A stretch of 32,287 nt of DNA from Rubrivivax sp. SCN 70-15 (GTDB taxonomy: Bacteria > Pseudomonadota > Gammaproteobacteria > Burkholderiales > Burkholderiaceae_C). The stretch spans positions 1 to 32,287 of the forward strand of contig MEGM01000018.1 in assembly GCA_001725505.1 (NCBI GenBank), written 5' to 3'. Shown one piece after another: positions 1-7,630 of this stretch. The position numbers were made by a program, and so were the translations under genes. The notes beneath the pieces were generated by a model. It was not told the DNA's origin. It worked only from the letters and a program-made list of their open reading frames with translations, and did not search any database. Positions within the stretch are counted from its first letter, which is position 1, and each line of letters begins with the position of its first letter.

Positions 1-611
1 CGCTGCGCAGCCGGGTGCGCGGCGGTCGCGTGCGCGGTCACGGCATCGAACTGCTCGTGCAGACCGGCGAAGGCACCGAACCGCTGCACCTGGCGAGCCG
101 CAGCGTCGTCAACGCCGCCGGGCTGCACGCACAGGGGCTGGCGCGCGCGCTGGCGGGCCTGGCGCCGGCGCGGGTGCCGCCGCGTTTCCTGGCCAAGGGC
201 AACTACTTCACGCTGCGCGGCAGGAGCCCCTTCGGCCGGCTCGTCTACCCGATGCCCGACGCGGCTGGCCTGGGCGTGCACCTGACGCTGGACCTCGCCG
301 GGCAGGCCCGCTTCGGGCCCGACGTCGAATGGGTCGAGACGCTCGACTACCGCGTCGACCCGGCGCGCGCACCGCAGTTCGCCGCGGCGATCCGCAGCTA
401 CTGGCCGGCGCTCGACGACGCCGAGCTGCAACCCGGCTACGCCGGCATCCGGCCCAAGTGCGTCGGCCCGGGCGCAGCGGCGGCCGATTTCGTCATCGAC
501 GGCCCCTCCGGCCACGGCGTGGCCGGGCTGGTGAACCTCTTCGGCATCGAGTCGCCCGGCATCACGGCGTCGCTGGCGATCGGCGAGCACGTCGCCCGGC
601 TGCTCGCCTGA
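1..611 (+). CDS. FAD-dependent oxidoreductase, L-2-hydroxyglutarate oxidase-like (3' part)
   Basis: Only the C-terminal part is in the window; the open frame runs in from the left edge with no convincing start. The visible part matches the substrate and FAD-closing region of the DAO/LhgO family: a VNAAGLHA segment, then [20 protein letters not shown] and the terminal [14 protein letters not shown] block typical of L-2-hydroxyglutarate dehydrogenases. Such enzymes oxidise L-2-hydroxyglutarate to 2-oxoglutarate and pass electrons to oxygen or the quinone pool. The true substrate cannot be fixed because the FAD-binding N terminus is missing. The gene ends tail-to-tail with the S9 peptidase on the other strand, with an overlap of about 50 nt. 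The symbol is left blank because related glycine or D-amino-acid oxidases share this fold. Confidence 0.75.
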   Translation, partial: LRSRVRGGRVRGHGIELLVQTGEGTEPLHLASRSVVNAAGLHAQGLARALAGLAPARVPPRFLAKGNYFTLRGRSPFGRLVYPMPDAAGLGVHLTLDLAGQARFGPDVEWVETLDYRVDPARAPQFAAAIRSYWPALDDAELQPGYAGIRPKCVGPGAAAADFVIDGPSGHGVAGLVNLFGIESPGITASLAIGEHVARLLA

Positions 612-2591
612 CCGGGCCGGCCCGGGCCTCGATCCAGTCGAGGACCTCGCCGTACCACTGCTTCGAGTTGCGCGGCTTGAGCACCCAGTGGTTCTCGTCG
701 GGGAACCAGAGCAGCCGCGCCGGCACGCCACGCGCCTTGAGCGTGTTGTAGCAGGCCAGGCCGTTGCAGTCGGGCACGCGGTAGTCGAGCGCGCCGTGGA
801 TCACCAGTGTCGGCGTGTCCATGCGCGCGGCGAAGGTCGCCGGGTTCTGCGCCAGCACGCGCGGCAGGTCCTCCCAGTAGCGCGCGGCCAGGTCCTTGGG
901 CCGCATCGGGTACGAGTCGGCGCTGAAGCTGGCGACGCGGTCGAACACGCCCGCGTGGCAGACGTAGGCGCGGTAGCGCCCGGTCGGTACATGACCGTTC
1001 ATCCACGCGACGAGGAAGCCGCCATAGCTGCCACCGGCGGCGGACAGCCGCGCCGGGTCGGCCCAGCGCTGCGCGAGCAGCCAGTCGCTGCCGGCCTCGA
1101 TGTCCTGCAGCTCGAGCTCGCCCTGGCGCCCGACGATGCTGTCGCGGAACGCGAAGCCGAAGCCACTCGAGCCGTGGTAGTTGACCTGCGCCACCACGTG
1201 CCCGCGCGAGGCCAGCAGATGGGTGTTCCAGCGGTAGCCGAAGGTGTCGCCGGCGGCGGTGTACGGGCCGCCGTGGATGACCTGCATCAGCGGGTGCTTC
1301 TTCGTCGCGTCGAAGCCGCTCGGGAACGTGAGCCACATCTGCACCGCGTCGCCGAGTGCGCCGGTGACGGCGACCTCGCGCACCGCGCCGAAGTCCACGC
1401 GCTCGAGCAGCACGTCGTTGAAGCGTTCCAGCCGCTGCGGCGCGCCGCCGCCGCCTCGCCACGCGTGCACGCGCACCGGGTGCACGGCCCGGTCGGCCGC
1501 GACGACGACGGTGCCGGCGGCGGCGTCGAAACCCTGCACCCAGCCGCCCTCGAACGCGACGCTGGCTTCGGCGTCCGCCAGCGGCTGGCGCCACAGGTGG
1601 CAGCGCCCGCGCGCCTCGGCGGCGTAGAGGATCGCGCTGCCGTCCGCGGCCCAGCGCAGCGCGCCGTCGACCGCGCGCTCGCGCTCCTGGCCAAGCACGC
1701 GCCAGCCTTGCCCGGGGACGACGAGCGCCGGCCAGGCCAGCGCCGTGTGCTTGCGGCCGACATGGGCGGCGGTGACGGCGATCCGGCGGCCGTCGGGGCC
1801 GTAGCGCGGCGCGCCGAAATCCCAGGCCGGGTCGTCCGCCAGCGACGTGAAGCGCCCGCGGCGCAGATCGAGTTCGACCAGCGCGAGCCGGTTGCCGGCC
1901 AGCGGCACCGGCGCCGGGTCGTGGACGAAGGCCAGGTGCCGGCCGTCCGGGCTGAGGTCGTAGACGGCGTTGCCGGTGCCGTTGCGCGGCAGCTCGTAGC
2001 GCGTGCCCTCGAAGAGATCGGTCACTCGCCCGCTGCGCAGGTCGAGCAGCAGCAGGTGCAGCACGCGCCCCATCGGCAGGTTGCGGTCCCAGTGGCGGTG
2101 GAAGGCCTCGCCGGTGGCATGGCCGCTCTCCTTGCGTTCGGTGAACTGCCGGTGGCGGCGCGCCTGCGCAGCGGCACCCTTCAGCTCCGGCCAGACCCAG
2201 GCGGCGAAGACGATGCGCCGTCCGTCGGGCAGCCACTTGAACGACTCGATGCCCGGCGCGAACCGGCTCTTGCGCTCGGCCTCGCCGCCGTCGGGCGAGA
2301 TCAGGTAGAGCTGCGCGGTCTCGTCCTTGCGCCCCTGCTGCCCGCGCCTGGCAACGAAGGCGATGCAGTCGCCGCGCGGCGACCAGGCGGGCTGGCCGTC
2401 CTTCTCGCCGCAATGCGTGAGCCGGCGCGGCGCGGTCTTCGCGGTCGGCAGCAGCCACAGGCTCGTCGTGCCCTGGTTCGCCTCCATCGAGTGGCTCGTC
2501 AGTCGCCGTCCGGCGCCAGCGCGACGGCACCGACGCGTTCGATCTGCCAGAGCCGGTCGACGCTCAGCGCGCCGCGGGTGTTCTTCGTCAT
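562..2591 (-). CDS. S9 family prolyl-oligopeptidase-like peptidase with an N-terminal frameshift
   Basis: Serine peptidase of the S9 (acylaminoacyl-peptidase-like) family: N-terminal beta-propeller repeats carrying SPDGG/SPDGR-type blades, then a C-terminal alpha/beta hydrolase domain. Numbered from the in-frame ATG at 2487 (641 residues), the catalytic triad is visible as Ser487 in GGSYGG, Asp568 in HGALDYRVP and His600 in PDENHW. The natural start is probably the ATG at 2591 ([18 protein letters not shown]), 33 nt after the saccharopine-dehydrogenase gene. That frame meets TGA at 2499-2501, and the propeller resumes in another frame at [10 protein letters not shown]. About five residues expected in the first blade are missing, so a short out-of-frame deletion near 2500 is likely. 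Translation could still begin at 2487. The extreme C terminus overlaps the upstream flavoprotein gene. Family assignment is firm; peptide specificity is unknown. Confidence 0.85.
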
Positions 2592-2624
2592 CCCGCAAGT
2601 GTCGCCCGGTCGGCGGCGGCGGCG

Positions 2625-3719
2625 TCAGCCGATGCTCTCGACCTGGCGCGACTGCCGGTACGCGGCGCCGAAGCGATTGGCCAGGAAGTCGGGCAGCGCG
2701 ACCTGCTCCTGGCGGATGAAGCCGCGCTGCGGCAGCCGGCCTTCGCGGAACAGGTCGACCGCGGCGCAGACGCCGGCCGCGGTGGTGATCTGGATCGCCG
2801 AGAGCGGATTCGCCTCGTCGCGGTCGGCGAAGATCTTGCGCGCGAAGACCTCCTGCACCAGCGCGCCGCCGCGCTCGCCGCTGACGGTGACGAAGACCAG
2901 CACCACGTCCTGCATCGTGCTCGGGATCGCACGGCGCAGGACGTCCTTGAGCGTCTCGGTGTCCTGGCTCAGCTTCAGGTCCTCGAGCAGCATCTTCATC
3001 AGCTCGCGGTGGCCGGGGTAGCGCACGCTCTTGTAGTCGAGCGTGCGCACGCGGCCGGCGAGCGTCTCGCACAGCGTGCCCAGGCCGCCGCTGGTGTTGA
3101 AGGCCTCGTACTCGGTGCCGTCGAGCGAGAAATGCTCCAGCCCTTCGAGCGGCAGCACCTCGATGGACTGGCCGTCGCGGATCGCCTCGCAGGGGTGGAC
3201 GTATTCGTTGATCAGCCCGTCGACGCTCCAGGTCAGGTTGTATTTCAGCGCGTTGGTCGGGAACGCGGGCAGCGCGCCGACGCGCATCTTCACGTCGACC
3301 AGGCGCTCGAAGCCCTGCGCGAGGTGGTGCGCGACGATGCCGATGAATCCCGGCGCCAGGCCGCACTGCGGCATGAAGGCGGTGGCCGCGCCTTCGGCCA
3401 GGCGCTTGATCTCGCGCGTCGCGGCGACGTCCTCGGTGAGGTCGAAGTAATGGCAGCCGGCGTCGCGCGCGGCGGTCGCGGCAAACGTGGCCAGGTGGTA
3501 GGGCAAGGCGTTGATCACGGCGTCCTGCCCAAGCAGCGCGGCGCTGAGCGCAGCGCCGTCGCCCGTGTCGACCACGCGCGTCGTCAGCGCCAGTGGCGCC
3601 AGCCTCTGCAGCGCGGCGGCACTGCGGTCGACGACGCACACCTCGTAGTCGCCGCTGGCGGCGAGCAGCCGCGCGATGGTCTGGCCGATGTGGCCGGCGC
3701 CGAGCAGGGTGATGCGCAT
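2625..3719 (-). CDS. Saccharopine dehydrogenase-like NAD(P)-dependent oxidoreductase
   Basis: 364-residue protein beginning with a Rossmann nucleotide-binding motif (GAGHIG, residues 7-12) and an acidic residue after the second strand (VVDRS). The body carries family blocks such as INALPYH, CHYFDLTEDV and CGLAPGFIGI. Length and motifs fit the bacterial saccharopine dehydrogenase / L-lysine dehydrogenase group, which handles lysine-derived intermediates (saccharopine or allysine formation). It is the first gene of a minus-strand pair with the S9 peptidase 33 nt downstream. It is transcribed divergently from an Lrp/AsnC regulator, which suggests that regulator controls it in response to lysine or another amino acid. 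Whether it makes or breaks saccharopine, or deaminates lysine directly, cannot be read from sequence alone. Confidence 0.85.
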   Translation of the reverse strand: MRITLLGAGHIGQTIARLLAASGDYEVCVVDRSAAALQRLAPLALTTRVVDTGDGAALSAALLGQDAVINALPYHLATFAATAARDAGCHYFDLTEDVAATREIKRLAEGAATAFMPQCGLAPGFIGIVAHHLAQGFERLVDVKMRVGALPAFPTNALKYNLTWSVDGLINEYVHPCEAIRDGQSIEVLPLEGLEHFSLDGTEYEAFNTSGGLGTLCETLAGRVRTLDYKSVRYPGHRELMKMLLEDLKLSQDTETLKDVLRRAIPSTMQDVVLVFVTVSGERGGALVQEVFARKIFADRDEANPLSAIQITTAAGVCAAVDLFREGRLPQRGFIRQEQVALPDFLANRFGAAYRQSRQVESIG

Positions 3720-3765
3720 GGGATCTTGCTCCGGGAGTCGATCGGGTCAAGTCTAGGAAGTGTCG

Positions 3766-3835
3766 GTGACGAAAGAAAGCGTCGGTTCGACGAATACGCA
3801 TGTGACCCTGACGCTTCGTCGCCAGCCTTCGTCAC
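3766..3835. promoter_or_regulatory. Divergent promoter region with an Lrp-type operator dyad
   Basis: The 124-nt gap between the divergent genes holds two nested perfect inverted repeats. GTGACGAA (3766-3773) pairs with TTCGTCAC (3828-3835), and AGCGTC (3778-3783) with GACGCT (3810-3815). The centre is about 26 nt. Spaced dyads of this kind suit the multimeric Lrp/AsnC protein encoded next door. The outer half-site ends 8 nt before the regulator's ATG, so autoregulation is plausible. The dyads are seen directly; the regulator assignment is inference. Confidence 0.6.
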
Positions 3836-3843
3836 AATGACGC

Positions 3844-4290
3844 ATGGCGAATCGAACCCTCGACCCCCTCGACCGCGACCTGATCGCGCTGCTGCAGGCC
3901 AACGCGCGCGAAAGCACCGCCAATCTGGCGCGCAAGCTCGGCGTCGCGCGCACCACCGTGCTCGCCCGGCTGGCGCGCCTGGAGCGCGATGGCGTGATCG
4001 TCGGCTACACGGTGCGGCTGGCGCAGGACGTCGACGCGGCCAGCGTGCAGGCCTGGGTCGGCATCACGACGCAGCCGAAGTCGGCGCGCGAGGTCACGCA
4101 GCGCCTGGCGCGCCTGCCCGAGCTGCGCCAGCTGTGCTCGGTGAGCGGCGAGTTCGACTACCTCGCGCTGCTGCGCGCCGCCTCCACCGCGCGCCTGGAT
4201 TCGCTGCTCGACGAGATCGGCGCGATCGACGGCGTGCTGAAGACCACCACCTCGGTGGTGCTCGCGCTGCGCGTGGACCGCAGCGCCTGA
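3844..4290 (+). CDS. Lrp/AsnC family transcriptional regulator
   Basis: 148 residues, the usual length of the family. An N-terminal AsnC-type winged helix-turn-helix covers roughly residues 5-60 (LDRDLIALLQANARES, then LARKLGVARTTVLARLARLE). It is followed by the RAM/ligand-binding domain with the GEFDYLALL signature around residues 101-109. Proteins of this type sense amino acids and form dimers and octamers that wrap DNA. It is divergent from the saccharopine-dehydrogenase-like gene and separated from it by a strong dyad, so lysine catabolism is the likely target. The start ATG at 3844 is preferred because it begins the conserved LDPLDRD segment; an ATG six bases earlier is out of frame. 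The stop TGA lies at the very edge of a dispersed hairpin repeat. Confidence 0.93.
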   Translation: MANRTLDPLDRDLIALLQANARESTANLARKLGVARTTVLARLARLERDGVIVGYTVRLAQDVDAASVQAWVGITTQPKSAREVTQRLARLPELRQLCSVSGEFDYLALLRAASTARLDSLLDEIGAIDGVLKTTTSVVLALRVDRSA

Positions 4291-4350
4291 TGCCGACTTG
4301 CGATCGGTCGACTGCGAAGGGGGCCGCTCGCGGCCCGGAGCGGCCGTTCG
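4288..4350 (+). repeat. Dispersed 3'-end hairpin repeat, copy 1 (after the lrp-like gene)
   Basis: Begins with the stop codon of the Lrp-like gene (TGATGCCGACTTGCGA) and contains a perfect stem: GGCCGCT (4322-4328), a 10-nt loop, then AGCGGCC (4339-4345), followed by GTTCG. The same order (TTGCGAT..TCG, then a GC-rich hairpin ending in a TTC motif) recurs at 4681-4746 (inverted), 25669-25745, 31078-31160 and 31240-31307 (inverted). Confidence 0.7.
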
Positions 4351-4384
4351 GTGAGCATGGCCGGGCGTGCGGGCATCGGCGCGG

Positions 4385-4490
4385 GATCGGGGCAGCGGGG
4401 TGCCCTGCTCCGCTCATGTCCCCCGGCGTCGGCCTGCGGCCGCCACCTCCTCCTTTACTTCGCTACGCAGGGCACCCCACCGCCCCGATC
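4385..4490 (+). repeat. Structured palindromic repeat element, copy A
   Basis: Two-storey hairpin. Outer stem: GATCGGGGC (4385-4393) pairs with GCCCCGATC (4482-4490), and GGGGTGCCCTGC (4397-4408) with GCAGGGCACCCC (4467-4478). Inside lie two conserved single-stranded arms, CTCCGCTCATGTCCCCC (4408-4424) and CTCCTCCTTTACTTCGCTAC (4447-4466). Between them is an imperfect inner stem (4425-4446). Both arms recur without a mismatch, inverted, in copy B at 4549-4631. No coding role is evident. Confidence 0.8.
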
Positions 4491-4548
4491 CTCGAGCGTT
4501 GGCTGTTCGCGACCATCGAACGCCACCGATGCCGGTGGCCGCGGGCGT

Positions 4549-4631
4549 GGGGTGGCCGCTGTAGCGAAGTAAAGGAGGAGACGACGGTCGGCAGACCGTC
4601 GTCGGGGGACATGAGCGGAGGCGGCCACCCC
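4549..4631 (-). repeat. Structured palindromic repeat element, copy B (inverted)
   Basis: Inverted relative of copy A. The outer stem GGGGTGGCCGC (4549-4559) pairs with GCGGCCACCCC (4621-4631). The 20-nt arm (4561-4580) and the 17-nt arm (4604-4620) are exact reverse complements of those in copy A. The inner stem GACGACGGTC (4580-4589) pairs perfectly with GACCGTCGTC (4594-4603) around a GGCA loop. The stems differ in sequence from copy A yet stay paired, while the arms are invariant. Confidence 0.8.
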
Positions 4632-4680
4632 GCGACCGGGGCGCGCAACCGCGTCTGCATGCAGGGGCCGTGGCCCAACA

Positions 4681-4746
4681 TTTGGCGAATGTCGGCTACG
4701 GGCCGCGAGCGGGCACATGGTCTTTCGTAGCGATCGATCGCAAACG
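4681..4746 (-). repeat. Dispersed 3'-end hairpin repeat, copy 2 (after the metallophosphoesterase gene)
   Basis: Read on the minus strand it starts with TTTGCGATCGATCGCTACGA about 14 nt past the metallophosphoesterase stop and continues through CCGCTCGCGGCCCGTAGC to ACATTCG. The hairpin is weaker than in copy 1: GCT/AGC and ATGT/ACAT pair around the conserved CGCGGCCCGT loop. Between copies 1 and 2 the whole gene-free stretch 4291-4759 is occupied by these repeats and elements A and B; I see nothing else in it. Confidence 0.65.
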
Positions 4747-4759
4747 GGTACGAGCGGGC

Positions 4760-5485
4760 TCAGGGCATCTCGAGTCGACCGACGCGGCCGCTCGCGAGCG
4801 CGTCGGCCCAGTCACCGCGGCCGTTCTCTTCGGCACGGCGCGCGGCGGACTCCCAGTCGTAGGCCGTCGCGATCAGCCGCGCCTGCCAGCCCGCGGCGCC
4901 GCGCTCGGCCAATGTCCAGCGTGCGTGCGGACTGCCGGTCTCCATGCGATGCGCATGCGGGTTCGTGTCGTCGAAGGCCGGCAGGCCGACGCTGCCCGGG
5001 TTGACGACCAGCGTCGCACCGCATTGCGCCAGGCGCGGCATGTGGGTGTGGCCACACAGCACGAGCGGCGCGCTCACCGTGCCCAGGCGCTGCGCGACCT
5101 CGGCCGCGCTCGCCGCGCGCACGCCGGGCGAGCCGTTTGCGCCGAGGTCGGGGGTCACGGTCTCGAGGAAATACTGCAAATCGCTCACCGGCGTGCCGTG
5201 GCAGCACCAGACGCCGTCGCCGAGGTCCAGCGTCGCGGGCAGCGCGGCGAGCCAGGCGCGGTCGTCGTCGCCCAGGCGCGCGGCGGCGTAGGCATCGGCC
5301 GCCGACCGCGCCGCCGGCGCCAGCAGCTGGCGCTCGTGGTTGCCGCGGATCGTCGGCCACGCGAGCGCGCGCAGCCGCGCCGCGGTCTCGGCCCGCCGGT
5401 CGACGCGCTCGCGCGCGATCTCGGCCAGCACCGCGTCGAGCGCCGGCAGGTTGCCGTGGATGTCGGAGACGACGGCCAGGCGCAT
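4760..5485 (-). CDS. Metallophosphoesterase (calcineurin-like) with an apparent internal deletion
   Basis: 241 residues starting MRLAVVSDIHGN, the first metal motif (D8, H10) of calcineurin-like phosphoesterases. Later come RGNHE (residues 62-66) and GHTHMP near the C terminus, the other metal-binding motifs, followed by VNPGSVGLP. The intervening GDxxSG motif, normally about residue 35-40 and supplying the bridging aspartate, is absent. The chain passes directly from ARERVDR to RAETAARLRAL, where relatives carry roughly 15 extra residues (something like VNLGDxLSGPL). An in-frame deletion of the active-site loop is the simplest reading, and it would be expected to impair catalysis. The gene stands alone, downstream of radA on the same strand. 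Its substrate is unknown. The family comparison is from memory. Confidence 0.85.
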   Translation of the reverse strand: MRLAVVSDIHGNLPALDAVLAEIARERVDRRAETAARLRALAWPTIRGNHERQLLAPAARSAADAYAAARLGDDDRAWLAALPATLDLGDGVWCCHGTPVSDLQYFLETVTPDLGANGSPGVRAASAAEVAQRLGTVSAPLVLCGHTHMPRLAQCGATLVVNPGSVGLPAFDDTNPHAHRMETGSPHARWTLAERGAAGWQARLIATAYDWESAARRAEENGRGDWADALASGRVGRLEMP

Positions 5486-5545
5486 CTCAGCCTCCCGTAA
5501 CGCCGATCACCACCCTCGACGCACGCACCAGAAACATCCAGCGGA

Positions 5546-5558
5546 CGGGCTCCGCCCG
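5546..5558 (-). terminator. Possible hairpin terminator after radA
   Basis: CGGGC, a 3-nt loop and GCCCG sit 15 nt past the radA stop, in the gap before the metallophosphoesterase gene. There is no clear U tract, so this is a weak terminator candidate or an RNA-stabilising stem. Confidence 0.25.
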
Positions 5559-5572
5559 GCCGCAGGGGTGGT

Positions 5573-6931
5573 TCATGTCATCCCGCGCACGACCTCGATT
5601 GCCTGCTCGATGCGCTCGACCGCGTGCACGGCGAGCCCTTCGATCGGCTTCTTCGGCGCGTTCGCCTTGGGCACGACGGCGATGGAAAAGCCGAGCTTGG
5701 CGGCCTCCTTGAGCCGCTCCTGCCCGCGCGGCGCCGGCCGCACCTCGCCCGCCAGCCCGACCTCGCCGAAGGCGATGAAGCCGCGCGGCAGCGGCCGGCC
5801 GCGCAGGCTGCCCTGGATCGCGAGCAGCACCGCGAGGTCGGCCGCGGGCTCGCCGATGCGCACGCCGCCGACCGCATTGACGAACACGTCCTGGTCCATG
5901 CAGGCGACGCCGGCGTGCCGGTGCAGCACCGCGAGCAGCATCGCCAGGCGGTCGCGGTCCAGCCCCACCGAGAGCCGGCGCGGGCTCGGCCCGCCGCTGT
6001 CGACGAGCGCCTGGATCTCGACCAGCAGCGGGCGCGTGCCTTCGAGCGTGACGAGCACGCAGCTGCCCGGCACCGGCTCGCCGTGCGTCGACAGGAAGAT
6101 CGCGCTCGGGTTGCTGACGCCGCGCAGGCCGCGCTCGGTCATCGCGAAGACGCCGATCTCGTTGACCGCGCCGAAGCGGTTCTTGATCGCGCGCACGAGG
6201 CGGAAGCTGCTGTGCGTGTCGCCCTCGAAGTACAGCACCGTGTCGACGATGTGCTCGAGCACGCGCGGCCCGGCGAGCGCGCCTTCCTTGGTCACGTGGC
6301 CGACCAGCACTATCGAGCAGCCACTGGTCTTGGCCAGCCGCGTCAGGTGCGCGGCGCATTCGCGCACCTGCGCCACCGATCCCGGCGCCGACGTGAGCTG
6401 CTCGGAATAGACGGTCTGGATCGAGTCGATGACGCAGAACGCCGGCGCCTCGGCGGCGATCGTGGCGACGATCTTCTCGAGGTTGATCTCGGCGAGCACG
6501 CGCACCGCGGTGCCGGCAAGACCGAGCCGGCGCGCGCGCAGCGCGACCTGCGCGCCACTCTCCTCGCCGGTGACGTAGAGCACCTTCATCTGCGTGCTCA
6601 AGGCGTCCAGCGCCTGCAGCAGCAGCGTGCTCTTGCCGATGCCGGGGTCGCCGCCGATCAGCACCACGCCACCAGCGACGATGCCGCCGCCGAGGACGCG
6701 GTCGAGCTCGTCCTGGCCGGTCGGCGTGCGCGCGACGTCGGCGGCGTCGATCTCGCTCAGCGTCGCCACCGGCTGGCTCTTGCTCAGCGACTGGAAGCGG
6801 TTCTTGCCCGAGGTCGGCGCGTCGGCAATGCTTTCCTCGAGCGTGTTCCAGGCGTTGCAGTGCGGGCACTTGCCGAGCCACTTCGGGCTCGTGCCACCGC
6901 ATTCGCTGCAGGTGTAGATCGACTTGGCCAC
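5573..6931 (-). CDS. radA: DNA repair protein RadA
   Basis: 452 residues, normal length. The order of parts is complete: an N-terminal C4 zinc finger (Cys8, Cys11, Cys22, Cys25), then a RecA-like ATPase with Walker A GGDPGIGKST (93-102), a Walker B strand VIDSIQT, the RadA-specific KNRFG motif near residue 250, and a C-terminal Lon-protease-like domain (GGVRIGEPAADLAVLLAI). RadA is a hexameric DNA helicase that promotes branch migration during recombination and repair. It is the last gene of the minus-strand run alr, arfB, small membrane gene, radA; the start lies 6 nt from the gene above. The coupling of alr and radA is common in Burkholderiales (general knowledge). Confidence 0.98.
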   Translation of the reverse strand: MAKSIYTCSECGGTSPKWLGKCPHCNAWNTLEESIADAPTSGKNRFQSLSKSQPVATLSEIDAADVARTPTGQDELDRVLGGGIVAGGVVLIGGDPGIGKSTLLLQALDALSTQMKVLYVTGEESGAQVALRARRLGLAGTAVRVLAEINLEKIVATIAAEAPAFCVIDSIQTVYSEQLTSAPGSVAQVRECAAHLTRLAKTSGCSIVLVGHVTKEGALAGPRVLEHIVDTVLYFEGDTHSSFRLVRAIKNRFGAVNEIGVFAMTERGLRGVSNPSAIFLSTHGEPVPGSCVLVTLEGTRPLLVEIQALVDSGGPSPRRLSVGLDRDRLAMLLAVLHRHAGVACMDQDVFVNAVGGVRIGEPAADLAVLLAIQGSLRGRPLPRGFIAFGEVGLAGEVRPAPRGQERLKEAAKLGFSIAVVPKANAPKKPIEGLAVHAVERIEQAIEVVRGMT

Positions 6932-6937
6932 GGGCGC

Positions 6938-7201
6938 TCAGCCGCGGCCGTGGTCGAACCACAGGCCGGCGCACAGCGCGACGCCGACGAGGTACAGCAG
7001 CCAGGTGCGCGAGATCGCGTAGGGGTAGACCATCAGCGCCACGCCCAGCCACAGCGTGACCGGGCGCTCGCCGCGCCTGCCGAAGCGGAACGCGACCATG
7101 CCGACGAGGCCGAAGACGATGGCGCCGAACAGGTAGGCCGGGCTGGGCAGCGCGAACCCGAGCGATTTCAGGGCGGAGAGATCGTTCATCGAGGCGGCCA
7201 T
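6938..7201 (-). CDS. Small membrane protein of unknown function
   Basis: 87 residues with two or three hydrophobic stretches: PAYLFGAIVFGLVGMVAFRF, then a segment around LWLGVALMVYPYAI and another around WLLYLVGVALCAGLW. They are separated by an RRGER loop. I recognise no functional motif. It sits between arfB (17 nt away) and radA (6 nt away) on the same strand, so it is very likely cotranscribed. The start could be the ATG at 7201 or the internal one at 7189 (MNDLSALKS); the latter leaves the hydrophobic part unchanged. It is probably an inner-membrane protein conserved in this gene neighbourhood. Confidence 0.75.
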   Translation of the reverse strand: MAASMNDLSALKSLGFALPSPAYLFGAIVFGLVGMVAFRFGRRGERPVTLWLGVALMVYPYAISRTWLLYLVGVALCAGLWFDHGRG

Positions 7202-7218
7202 GCTACCGCCGCGCGGCG

Positions 7219-7623
7219 TCAGACATCGCGCACCCGGCCGCGCCCGGCCTTCACGCCGGCACGCACCGCCTTGCCTTCGAGCCGGCGCAGCCTGGACGCG
7301 CGCGTCGGCTTCGTCGCCCGGCGCAGGCCGGGCGGCTGCGCCGCCTCGTCGACCATCGCCTGCAGCCGCGCCAGCGCCGCGGCGCGGTTCAGCGGCAGGC
7401 TGCGCTGGCTCTGCGCCTTGATCACGATCACGCCGTCGGCGCTGATGCGCTGGTCCGCCTGCGCGAGCAGCCGCGCCTTGACGTCCTCGGGCAGGCTGGA
7501 CGCGCGCACATCGAAGCGCAGATGGGCCGCGTTCGAGACCTTGTTGACGTTCTGTCCGCCGGCACCCTGCGCGCGGATGGCGCTGAACTCGACCTCGCGC
7601 ACGTCGACGCGCGGCGGCTTCAT
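7219..7623 (-). CDS. arfB: Ribosome-rescue peptidyl-tRNA hydrolase ArfB
   Basis: 134 residues. The catalytic GGQ motif of class I release factors is at residues 22-24 ([11 protein letters not shown]), followed by the [13 protein letters not shown] and DGVIVIKAQ blocks of the ArfB/YaeJ family. The basic C-terminal tail ([19 protein letters not shown]) matches the region that enters the mRNA channel of stalled ribosomes. The protein frees peptidyl-tRNA from ribosomes lacking a stop codon. It lies 7 nt downstream of alr and is probably in the same transcript. The short length and lack of a codon-recognition domain separate it from prfA, prfB and prfH. Confidence 0.95.
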   Translation of the reverse strand: MKPPRVDVREVEFSAIRAQGAGGQNVNKVSNAAHLRFDVRASSLPEDVKARLLAQADQRISADGVIVIKAQSQRSLPLNRAAALARLQAMVDEAAQPPGLRRATKPTRASRLRRLEGKAVRAGVKAGRGRVRDV

Positions 7624-7630
7624 CGCGGCC

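Noticed and set aside
2592-3801. Upstream extension of the S9 peptidase frame through the saccharopine-dehydrogenase gene
   Set aside because: The frame is open by chance; the translation is Arg-rich and the region is fully explained by the 364-residue dehydrogenase on the same strand.
4351-4718. Several short open frames on both strands in the lrp–phosphoesterase gap
   Set aside because: They run through the structured repeats, and their similar peptides (such as LLLYFAT) simply reflect the shared repeat arms. None has a ribosome-binding site or coding character.
4288-4746. A CRISPR array in the repeat-rich gap
   Set aside because: The repeats are few, inverted rather than direct, irregularly spaced and of two different families; no cas genes are present.
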